DNA of 17,259 bases. It comes from JACPAP01 sp035287045. GTDB taxonomy: Bacteria; Gemmatimonadota; Gemmatimonadetes; Gemmatimonadales; GWC2-71-9. Within the stretch, counting starts at the first letter, position 1. Each line of letters begins with the position of its first letter. The notes under the pieces are model-generated. The model was given only the letters and a program-made list of their open reading frames with translations, searched no databases and had not been told where the DNA came from. Position numbers and translations under genes: made by a program. Location: positions 1 through 17,259 of the forward strand of contig DATECF010000106.1 in NCBI GenBank assembly GCA_035287045.1. The letters run 5' to 3'. Below are positions 5,966 to 12,624 of this stretch, in pieces.

Positions 5966-7507
5966 GTGAACCGTTTCGTACGCCGTCTCCTCGCGCCGGC
6001 CGACGCGCTGCTCAACCGCTGGTATGGCTGGCGCTTCAATCCGCTGTATCACAGTGGCGCGCTCGTGGTGCTCACGTTCGTGTTGCTGCTGGTCACGGGG
6101 CTCTATCTGGTGTTCTTCTATCGGCTGGGGAGCCCGCACGCGTCCATCGTCCGCATCACGGACCAGGAGTGGCTGGGACGCTGGATCCGGTCGCTCCACC
6201 GGTACGCATCCGATGCGGCGGTGGTCGCCGCCGCGATCCACGCGGTGCGCATGTTCGCCCAGGGCCGGAGCTGGGGCCCCCGCGCGCTCGCCTGGGTGTC
6301 CGGGCTGGTGCTGGTCGGTCTGGTGCTGGTCCTCGGCTGGACCGGATACGTGATGGTCTGGGACGTGCAGGGCATCGTCTTGGCCCGCGAAGGGGCGCGG
6401 CTGCTCGACGCGTTGCCCCTGTTTTCCGAGCCCATCAGCCGGGCGTTCGTGGGAGAGCGCGACCTGCCCAGCGCCTTCTTCTTCCTGAATCTGTTCCTGC
6501 ACGTGGCCCTTCCGGTGGGACTCGGCGCGCTGCTGTGGCTGCACGTCTCGCGGGTCGCGCGGCCCGGGTTGCTCCCGCCGCGCGGGCTGTTATGGGCGAC
6601 CACCGGGATCCTCCTGGCGCTCTCAGTCCTGTGGCCGGCGCCGGCGGGCACTCCCGCGGACCTGTTCCGGCTTCCCTCGCGCGCGCCCTACGACGCGTTC
6701 TACGCCTTCTGGCTGCCCCTGACCCAGGGGTTGCCGGCGGTGGTGGTGTGGGTGGGCGTGGGGTTCGCCGGAGCGATCGCCCTGTTGGCCCCGTGGTGGT
6801 CGCGCCCCCGGCCGGCCGAGCGGCGCGCGCCGTCCGTGGTGAACCAGCGCCTGTGCACCGGGTGCGAGCAGTGTTACCTGGACTGTCCCTACGAAGCGAT
6901 CGCGATGGTGGACCGGGCCGATGGTCGTGCCGGCCTGGTGGCGAGGGTGGATCCGGCGCTGTGCGTGAGCTGCGGGATCTGCGCCGGCTCGTGCGCGCCC
7001 ATGGGCGTTGGGCCGCCCGGCCGGACCGGCCGGGATCAGCTGTCGCGGATTCGCGAGTTCGTGGCGGCGCGGGCCCCGGCGGGGGACGACGTGGTGGTGG
7101 TGGCCTGCACCCACGGCGCCGGCGGCGTCGCGCGGGACCCGACGTTCGATGGGGCGGCCGTCCTCCCGGTGGACTGCGCGGGGAGCCTGCACACCTCGGT
7201 GGTGGAGTACCTGGTGCGGTCCGGCGCCGGCGGCGTGCTGATCGTGGCCTGCCCGCCGCGCGATTGCCAGAACCGCGAGGGCCCCAAGTGGCTGGAGCAG
7301 CGGCTGTATCACGAGCGCGAAGCCGAGCTGAAAGATCGGGTTGACCGCCGGCGGGTGCGCCTGGTCTCCGCCGGTCTCGCGGAGATGGGCACGGTGGCCG
7401 CCGAGCTGGAGCGGATGCGGCGCGACGTCGCGGCGCTGGGGTGGGCGCAGCGGGAAACGGACATCGCGCTCGACGCCGAGTGCGACCTGGAGGAGGTGCG
7501 GCCGTGA
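5966..7507 (+). CDS. Cytochrome b / 2x[4Fe-4S] ferredoxin / MvhD-like fusion protein
   Basis: This 513-residue protein joins three redox modules. Residues ~1-275 are a cytochrome b/b6-type membrane domain with two H-x13-H pairs, His78/His92 and His179/His193, enough for two b hemes, plus further hydrophobic segments to ~275. Residues ~290-345 are a ferredoxin domain with two cluster motifs: Cys297/300/303/307 and Cys333/336/339/343. Residues ~375-500 resemble MvhD/FlpD, the hydrogenase iron-sulfur subunit that passes electrons to heterodisulfide reductase; Cys381, 404, 429 and 434 are its likely cluster ligands. The order suggests a path between the quinone pool and a soluble low-potential partner, in either direction. 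The start is GTG with no clear ribosome site. The stop overlaps the next start (GTGA). The domains are secure; the partner is unknown. Confidence 0.85.
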   Translation: MNRFVRRLLAPADALLNRWYGWRFNPLYHSGALVVLTFVLLLVTGLYLVFFYRLGSPHASIVRITDQEWLGRWIRSLHRYASDAAVVAAAIHAVRMFAQGRSWGPRALAWVSGLVLVGLVLVLGWTGYVMVWDVQGIVLAREGARLLDALPLFSEPISRAFVGERDLPSAFFFLNLFLHVALPVGLGALLWLHVSRVARPGLLPPRGLLWATTGILLALSVLWPAPAGTPADLFRLPSRAPYDAFYAFWLPLTQGLPAVVVWVGVGFAGAIALLAPWWSRPRPAERRAPSVVNQRLCTGCEQCYLDCPYEAIAMVDRADGRAGLVARVDPALCVSCGICAGSCAPMGVGPPGRTGRDQLSRIREFVAARAPAGDDVVVVACTHGAGGVARDPTFDGAAVLPVDCAGSLHTSVVEYLVRSGAGGVLIVACPPRDCQNREGPKWLEQRLYHEREAELKDRVDRRRVRLVSAGLAEMGTVAAELERMRRDVAALGWAQRETDIALDAECDLEEVRP

Positions 7508-8073
7508 GCGGGGTGCGGCGTTGGATGGGCGGCGGCGCGCTGGCCCTGGGCATGACGCTGGCGCTGGGGTGGCTGTCGCAGGTACCGTACGACGCCGCGG
7601 GGGACGCCGAATCCATGGTCCGCCTTGCCTGGCGGACCCGAGGCACGCGAGTGGAGGAATGCCGGCGTCTCACGCGCGAGGAGCTGGAGCGGCTGCCCGT
7701 GCACATGCGGCGGGACGAGGTGTGCGAGGGTCGCACGCTTCCATACCGGCTGGTGGTGGTGCTGGACGGTCAGACCGCGGTGGACGAGGACGTGTACCCT
7801 TCGGGCGCGCGGGCCGACCGCCCGCTGTACGTCTATCGCGAGTTCCCGCTCCGCCCCGGGTGGCACGACCTGGATATCGCGTTTACGCGAGCCCCGGTGG
7901 CCCGGGACACGGCGCGTGGCGCGGAAGGGGAGCGGCTGGCGCAGGGGGACGCGGCCGCGCCGCAGCGGTTGACGCTCACGCGGCGGGTGAGGCTGGGGCC
8001 CGACGAGATCGTGCTGGTGACGTACGACGCGGAGGAGCGCAGGCTGACGCTCAAAGGACCCGGAGCTCCATGA
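7504..8073 (+). CDS. Membrane-anchored protein of unknown function
   Basis: I do not recognise this 189-residue protein. It has one N-terminal hydrophobic stretch (GGGALALGMTLALGWL, near residues 9-24), either a signal anchor or an uncleaved signal, followed by an outside domain of about 160 residues that is rich in Arg, Glu and beta-strand patterns. Two cysteines (CRRLTREELERLP and VCEGRTLPY) lie 20 residues apart and could form a disulfide outside the cytoplasm. There is no CxxCH heme motif and no lipobox. The start is GTG overlapping the stop of the cytochrome b fusion (GTGA), and its stop overlaps the next ATG (ATGA). Such coupling suggests that it works with the fusion protein, perhaps as its periplasmic part. 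Confidence 0.7.
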   Translation: MSGVRRWMGGGALALGMTLALGWLSQVPYDAAGDAESMVRLAWRTRGTRVEECRRLTREELERLPVHMRRDEVCEGRTLPYRLVVVLDGQTAVDEDVYPSGARADRPLYVYREFPLRPGWHDLDIAFTRAPVARDTARGAEGERLAQGDAAAPQRLTLTRRVRLGPDEIVLVTYDAEERRLTLKGPGAP

Positions 8074-9428
8074 AGACGATCATCGAGCCGTTCCGCATCA
8101 AGGTCGTCGAATCCCTCCGGATGACGACGCCGGAGGAGCGCGAACGGCTCCTGGTGGACGCGGCGTTCAACGTGTTCAACCTGCGTTCACGGGACGTGCT
8201 GATCGACCTGCTCACCGATTCCGGCACCGGGGCCATGAGCAGCCGCCAATGGGCCGGCATCATGCAGGGCGACGAGTCCTACGCCGGCGCCGAGAGCTTC
8301 TTCCGGTTTCGGGATCGCCTGCGGGAGCTGACGGGCTTCACCCACATCCTGCCCACCCATCAGGGCCGGGCCAGCGAGCGCATTCTCTTCGAGCTGGTGG
8401 GCGGCAGGGGTAGGGTCATCCCCAACAACAATCATTTCGACACCACCCGCGCCAACATCGAGCATTCGGGCGCGGAGGCGGTGGACTTGGTGGTGGACGA
8501 GGCGCGGGACCCGAAGCTGCGCCATCCCTTCAAGGGGAACATGGACGTGGGGAAGCTGGAGGCACTGATCCGCCAGGTGGGGCGCGAGCGTATTCCGTTG
8601 TGCATGGTGACGGTCACCAACAATGCCGGCGGCGGCCAGCCGGTGAGCCTCGAGAATCTCAAGGCGGTGCGCGCCGTGTGCGACCGGCACGGCATCCCGC
8701 TGTTCCTGGACGCCTGCCGGTTCGCCGAGAACGCGTACTTCATCAAGCGTCGGGAGCCGGGCCAACAGGATCGGTCGGTACGGGAGATCGTGCGCGAGAT
8801 GTTCGACCTGGCGGACGGGGCCACGATCAGCGCCAAGAAGGACGGCCTGGTGAACATCGGGGGCGTCCTGCTGCTCAAGGACGTGGAGTTGGCGCGGCGG
8901 GCGGATGCGCTGCTCATCCTGACCGAAGGGTTCGTGACCTATGGGGGTCTGGCGGGCCGCGATCTCGAGGCCATGGCGCGGGGTTTCGAAGAGGTGGTGC
9001 ACGAGGATTACCTGGCGTACCGGATCCGGTCGGTGGAGTACCTGGGGGAGAAGCTGTTGGCGTTGGGCTACGAGATCATCGAGCCGCCGGGCGGTCACGC
9101 GATCTACGTCAATGCCGGGGCGCTCTGCCCCCACATTCCGGCGGAGCGATTCCCCGGGCAGGCCTTCGTCTGCGCGCTGTACCGGGGCGGTGGGATTCGC
9201 GCGTGCGAGATCGGCAGCGTGTTCATCGGGCCTCGCGAGCACGCCCGGATGGAGCTGGTCCGGCTGGCGATCCCGCGACGGGTGTACACCCAGAGTCACA
9301 TCGACTACGTGGTGGAAGTCTGCGCCGAGCTGTTCGAGCGGCGTAAGACGTTCCGAGGGCTGCGGTTGGTGAACGATCCCCCGGTCTTGAGGCACTTCAC
9401 GGCGCGGTTCGAAGAAGTCTTGTCCTAA
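8070..9428 (+). CDS. tnaA: Tryptophanase (PLP-dependent beta-eliminating lyase)
   Basis: This 452-residue protein aligns by eye along its whole length with tryptophanase and tyrosine phenol-lyase (EPFRIKVVES, IDLLTDSGTGAMS, PTHQGR, AGGGQPVS, RFAENAYFIK, YGGLAGRD). The PLP lysine is Lys257 in SAKKDG. Three positions that separate the two enzymes are of the tryptophanase type: Asp124 (FDTT; Thr in tyrosine phenol-lyase), Ile381 (EIGS; Arg381 in tyrosine phenol-lyase) and His442 (RHFTA; Phe448). The expected reaction is L-tryptophan to indole, pyruvate and ammonia in the cytoplasm. The ATG overlaps the preceding stop, and GGAG lies four bases before it. There is no TnaC-like leader upstream. Its place between an electron-transfer gene and an aromatic degradation operon is odd. 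Confidence 0.88.
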   Translation: MKTIIEPFRIKVVESLRMTTPEERERLLVDAAFNVFNLRSRDVLIDLLTDSGTGAMSSRQWAGIMQGDESYAGAESFFRFRDRLRELTGFTHILPTHQGRASERILFELVGGRGRVIPNNNHFDTTRANIEHSGAEAVDLVVDEARDPKLRHPFKGNMDVGKLEALIRQVGRERIPLCMVTVTNNAGGGQPVSLENLKAVRAVCDRHGIPLFLDACRFAENAYFIKRREPGQQDRSVREIVREMFDLADGATISAKKDGLVNIGGVLLLKDVELARRADALLILTEGFVTYGGLAGRDLEAMARGFEEVVHEDYLAYRIRSVEYLGEKLLALGYEIIEPPGGHAIYVNAGALCPHIPAERFPGQAFVCALYRGGGIRACEIGSVFIGPREHARMELVRLAIPRRVYTQSHIDYVVEVCAELFERRKTFRGLRLVNDPPVLRHFTARFEEVLS

Positions 9429-9455
9429 ACTTCAGACAACCTTCAGGCTGCCGGA

Positions 9456-9484
9456 CGGGAATTGAACGGGAGTTCGAATTCCCG
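9456..9484. promoter_or_regulatory. Inverted repeat upstream of the TetR gene, probable operator
   Basis: The arms CGGGAATTGAAC (9456-9467) and GTTCGAATTCCCG (9472-9484) are complementary except for one extra base, around a four-base centre. The repeat ends 17 bases before the ATG at 9502 of the TetR-family gene, the usual place for a self-regulating TetR operator. No T run follows, so an intrinsic terminator for the tryptophanase gene is less likely, though a hairpin at the RNA level is possible. A short direct repeat of CTTCAG lies just ahead (9430-9446). Confidence 0.5.
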
Positions 9485-9501
9485 TGCCGAGGTTTGCGTT
9501 C

Positions 9502-10122
9502 ATGCCTGAAGCGCCTGCCCGTCTCTCACCGCGCGTCAGCGCCAAGCGGCGCCGGCGGCGGGCCGAGATCCTGCAGGCGGCCCTCCAGGCGTTCCGCGAG
9601 CGGGGCTACCACGCCACCACGCTGGACGACATCGCCAACCACCTGGGGCTGCGGAAAACCGCGCTCTACCACTATTTCCCGGACAAAGAAGCGATTCTCT
9701 ACGCCTGCCATCTCGAGTCGCTGGGCGAGCTGGACCGCATCATGGCCACCGCCCGCGCCCAGGTGGCCGGGCCGGCCGAGCGCCTGGGCTACGTGATTCG
9801 GGAGCACGTGCGGGTGATGACCGACACGCTGCAGGGCTCGCCGCTGGCGTTCGAAGTCACCGCGCTTTCGCCGTCGCACCAGACGGAGATCATCCGGGGG
9901 CGCGACGCCTACGAGGGCGCGCTCCGGGCGCTGATCGAGCAGGGCATGCGCGCCGGAGAATTGCGCCCGGTCAACCCCAAACTCGCCGCCTTTGCCATCC
10001 TCGGCGCCGTCAACTGGATCGCGCGCTGGTACCGTCCCGAGGGACCGCTTCAGACCCAGGAGCTCGGGGTCCGGTTCGCCGAGCAGTTGCTAGGAGGACT
10101 CGCATGCAGCCCACGACCATGA
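9502..10122 (+). CDS. TetR/AcrR-family transcription regulator
   Basis: This 206-residue protein has a TetR DNA-binding domain at residues ~14-65, with the typical helix-turn-helix TTLDDIANHLGLRKTALYHYFPDKEAIL followed by an all-helical ligand-binding domain that shows no signature for a particular ligand. The N-terminal run KRRRRR is also usual. The ATG at 9502 was chosen because GAGGT lies eight bases before it; a GTG at 9484 would add six residues but has no ribosome site and would cover the operator repeat. Its 3' end overlaps the oah gene by 19 bases. It most likely controls the benzoyl-CoA operon, and its effector may be an aromatic or CoA-thioester compound, as for other TetR regulators of acyl-CoA breakdown. 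That is inference. Confidence 0.85.
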   Translation: MPEAPARLSPRVSAKRRRRRAEILQAALQAFRERGYHATTLDDIANHLGLRKTALYHYFPDKEAILYACHLESLGELDRIMATARAQVAGPAERLGYVIREHVRVMTDTLQGSPLAFEVTALSPSHQTEIIRGRDAYEGALRALIEQGMRAGELRPVNPKLAAFAILGAVNWIARWYRPEGPLQTQELGVRFAEQLLGGLACSPRP

Positions 10123-11168
10123 ACCGCTACTTCGCCAGTCGCCCGGACGACGATTTCGCCTTTCAAGACGTGCTCTACGCCAAGGCCGACCGGATCGCCC
10201 GCATCACGCTCAACCGGCCGCAGCACTACAACTGTTACTCGACCCGCGCCCTGGAGGAGCTGGCCACGGCGTTTCGGGACGCGAGCTTCGACGACGCGGT
10301 GGGCGTCATCGTGTTCACCGGGGCCGGGGATCGCGCCTTCTGCACCGGCGGCGACGTCAAAGAGTACGCGGCCGACTACGTGCCCGTGCCCCGCGACTAC
10401 TGGAAGTACATGGCGCTCTTCCGGGCCTACATCGAGAGCATCATGAACGCGGGCAAGCCGGTGATCGCGCGGCTGAACGGCATGGCGGTGGGCGGCGGCA
10501 ACGAGAGCCAGCTGGCGTGCGATCTCACGGTGATGGCGGAGCACGCCTACATCAAGCAGGTGGGCACCCAGGTGGGCTCGGTGGCCTGCGGCGGCTCCAC
10601 GCAGTGGCTGCCGATCGTGGTGGGCGACAAGCGGGCCCGGCAGATCCTCATGCTCAATGAGCCGATTCCGGCGTCGCAGGCGCTGGCCTGGGGGTTGGTG
10701 AACTGGGTGGCACCCACGGTGCGGAAGGACGGTCAGTGGATCGCCGGTGCCACGCCGGACCAGATCAAGCAGGCCCAGCGCGGCGAGGGCGGGTATCGGA
10801 TCGACCTGACCAAGCTGGACGAGATGGTGGACGATGTGGCGCACCGCCTGCTGGAGACCTTCCCCGAATGCACCCGCTACACCAAGCAGCAGGTGAGCTT
10901 CTGGAAGGACCTCGCCTGGCACTCGACGGTGCGGCACGCGCAGGACTGGCTGTCGCTCCACTACGCGTGCTGGGAGCCCCTCGAGGGCATGCAGGCGTTC
11001 GTGGAAAAGCGCGCGCCGCGCTTTCGTCTCTTGCGCGAGCGCGCCGCCCAGGGCCGCTCGTCCGAGCTGCCGTGGGGCGCTCCGACCCGGCGCTGTGATG
11101 GGTGCGGGGCGACCAGCCTTCCGGCGGATCACGAGTTCTGCGGCGCATGCGGCCAACGGCTTTCGTAA
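10104..11168 (+). CDS. oah: 6-oxocyclohex-1-ene-1-carbonyl-CoA hydrolase with C-terminal zinc ribbon
   Basis: This 354-residue crotonase-fold protein is about 100 residues longer than an ordinary enoyl-CoA hydratase, as expected for Oah/BamA, which hydrates and opens the ring after benzoyl-CoA reduction. Matches I recall from the family are FCTGGDVKEYA (79-89), KPVIARLNGMAVGGGNES (118-135), the segment around VRKDGQWIAG, and IDLTKLDEMVD...FPEC (233-256). The last 25 residues are unusual: Cys331-x2-Cys334 and Cys346-x2-Cys349 form a small zinc ribbon. The ATG at 10104 follows AGGAGG with a six-base gap and lies inside the TetR gene; the 3' end overlaps the SDR gene by 22 bases. BadI is excluded by length. 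The family is sure; the exact substrate rests on the neighbours. Confidence 0.85.
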   Translation: MQPTTMNRYFASRPDDDFAFQDVLYAKADRIARITLNRPQHYNCYSTRALEELATAFRDASFDDAVGVIVFTGAGDRAFCTGGDVKEYAADYVPVPRDYWKYMALFRAYIESIMNAGKPVIARLNGMAVGGGNESQLACDLTVMAEHAYIKQVGTQVGSVACGGSTQWLPIVVGDKRARQILMLNEPIPASQALAWGLVNWVAPTVRKDGQWIAGATPDQIKQAQRGEGGYRIDLTKLDEMVDDVAHRLLETFPECTRYTKQQVSFWKDLAWHSTVRHAQDWLSLHYACWEPLEGMQAFVEKRAPRFRLLRERAAQGRSSELPWGAPTRRCDGCGATSLPADHEFCGACGQRLS

Positions 11169-11863
11169 CCGGCGGCGGGCGCGGGATCGGGCGGGCGGTG
11201 GTGGAAGCCCTCACGGCCGACGCCTGGGTGGCGGCGGCCGACGTGGCGTTTCCCACGCCCGCCGGCCCGGCGGACCTGGAAGTCGTGACCGATGTGCGTG
11301 ACCCGGCGAGCGTGTCCGCGGGCATCGAGCGGGTCGCGAAGGACCGGGGCGGCCTGGACTGGCTGGTGTGCTGCGCCGGCGTGATCAAGGACCGCGTGAG
11401 CTGGAAGATGACCGACGCCGAGTGGTCCGAGGTGCTGGCGGTGAACCTCAGCGGGGCGTTCCACGCGGCGCGGGCGGCGGCGCCGCATCTCCGGCGCTCG
11501 TCCAGCGGCCGGATCGTGTTCGTCAGCTCGATCAACGGTATCCGCGGGAACTTCGGCCAGGCGAACTACGCGGCATCGAAGGCGGGGCTCATCGGCCTGG
11601 CGCGGACCCTGGCGCTGGAGCTGGCTCGCGACCGGGTGACGGTGAACGTGGTGGCGCCCGGGTTCATCGCCACCGACATGACGCGGGACCTGTCCGAGGA
11701 CGTGCACGAGCGGGCGGTCCAGCGTACCCCGCTGGCGCGCATCGGGCGGCCGGCGGAAGTGGCGGCCGCCATCCGGTTCCTGTGCAGTGAGGCGGCGGGG
11801 TTCATCACGGGCGCGGTGTTGCCGGTGGACGGCGGCCAGCTGCTCACGGGGGTGCTGGCATGA
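11147..11863 (+). CDS. Short-chain dehydrogenase/reductase, probable 6-hydroxycyclohex-1-ene-1-carbonyl-CoA dehydrogenase
   Basis: This 238-residue classical SDR has the cofactor motif TGGGRGIG (8-15), an acidic residue at the end of the second strand (Asp32, favouring NAD), NLSGAF (100-105), Ser128, and the catalytic pair Tyr141 and Lys145 (YAASK). The ATG at 11147 puts the first strand directly at the N-terminus, as usual for the family; it lies inside the end of oah, so translation is probably coupled. The stop overlaps the next ATG (ATGA). In the Thauera-type pathway the alcohol made by Dch is oxidised by Had, a zinc-type alcohol dehydrogenase, which is not seen here. This SDR sits between oah and dch and is the obvious stand-in. 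FabG-like function is the alternative. Confidence 0.85.
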   Translation: MRPTAFVTGGGRGIGRAVVEALTADAWVAAADVAFPTPAGPADLEVVTDVRDPASVSAGIERVAKDRGGLDWLVCCAGVIKDRVSWKMTDAEWSEVLAVNLSGAFHAARAAAPHLRRSSSGRIVFVSSINGIRGNFGQANYAASKAGLIGLARTLALELARDRVTVNVVAPGFIATDMTRDLSEDVHERAVQRTPLARIGRPAEVAAAIRFLCSEAAGFITGAVLPVDGGQLLTGVLA

Positions 11864-12624
11864 CCGAGATCGCGCTGCACACGACGGTGGCCGACGGGAT
11901 CGCGCGGGTGGTGCTGGACCATCCGCCGCTCAACATCCTCACCCGGGACGTGCTGGCCGAGCTGCGCCAGACCCTGCGGCGCCTGGTGGACCAACGGGAC
12001 CTGCGGGTGCTGGTGCTCGCCGCCACCGGAAAACACTTCTCGGCCGGGGCGGACGTGGCGGAGCACATGCCGCCCGCCTTCCGGGAATTGATTCCGGAGT
12101 TCGTCGAAACCGTCCTGGCCATCGGGGATTTCCCGTTGCCGGTCATTGCGGCGGTGCAGGGGCGCTGCCTGGGTGGCGGCTTCGAGCTGATCAGCGCCGC
12201 GGACATCATCATCGCGTCGGAAGACGCCACCTTCGGCCATCCCGAGATCAAGCTGGGCGTGTTCCCGCCCGCCGCCTGCGTGCTGCTGCCGATCCGCTGT
12301 GTCTGGGGAGTCGTGTCGGAAGTGCTCTACACCGGCGAGCCCATTACCGCCGCCCAGGCGCGGGCGGCCGGGCTGGCGCGGGACGTCGTGCCCCTGGATC
12401 ACCTCGAGGCGACGGTGACCGCGCTCGCCGGGCGCATTGCCCGGCACAGCGCCGTGGCGTTGCGCCTGACCAAACGCTGTCTTCGGGAGACGTGGTTGGT
12501 CCAGCGGGAGATGCTCTGGCGGGCGGGGCGGATCTACACCGAGGACCTGATGGCCACCGAGGACGCCGTGGTGGGGCTGGCGGCTTTCCTGGAGAAGCGG
12601 CAGCCGGTCTGGAGGCACGAGTGA
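11860..12624 (+). CDS. dch: Cyclohexa-1,5-diene-1-carbonyl-CoA hydratase (crotonase family)
   Basis: This 254-residue enoyl-CoA hydratase-fold protein has the oxyanion-hole segments FSAGADVAEH (60-69) and GRCLGGGFEL (101-110) and a Glu in the second catalytic loop (FGHPEIKLG, Glu129). The motif SAGADVAEH followed by a helix with PEFVETVLAI resembles dienoyl-CoA hydratases of benzoyl-CoA degradation more than generic fatty-acid hydratases, as far as memory allows. It would add water to the cyclic dienoyl-CoA made by benzoyl-CoA reductase. It overlaps the SDR stop (ATGA), and its own stop overlaps the bcrC start (GTGA). Assignment rests on fold and motifs plus the bcr genes directly downstream. 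Confidence 0.82.
   Translation: MTEIALHTTVADGIARVVLDHPPLNILTRDVLAELRQTLRRLVDQRDLRVLVLAATGKHFSAGADVAEHMPPAFRELIPEFVETVLAIGDFPLPVIAAVQGRCLGGGFELISAADIIIASEDATFGHPEIKLGVFPPAACVLLPIRCVWGVVSEVLYTGEPITAAQARAAGLARDVVPLDHLEATVTALAGRIARHSAVALRLTKRCLRETWLVQREMLWRAGRIYTEDLMATEDAVVGLAAFLEKRQPVWRHE

Noticed and set aside
8070..9428. Tyrosine phenol-lyase assignment
   Set aside because: The Arg, Thr and Phe that mark tyrosine phenol-lyase are replaced by Ile, Asp and His, as in tryptophanase.
10104..11168. BadI (2-ketocyclohexanecarboxyl-CoA hydrolase) assignment
   Set aside because: BadI is about 260 residues; this protein is 354 and has the long C-terminal half with the FPEC segment typical of Oah.
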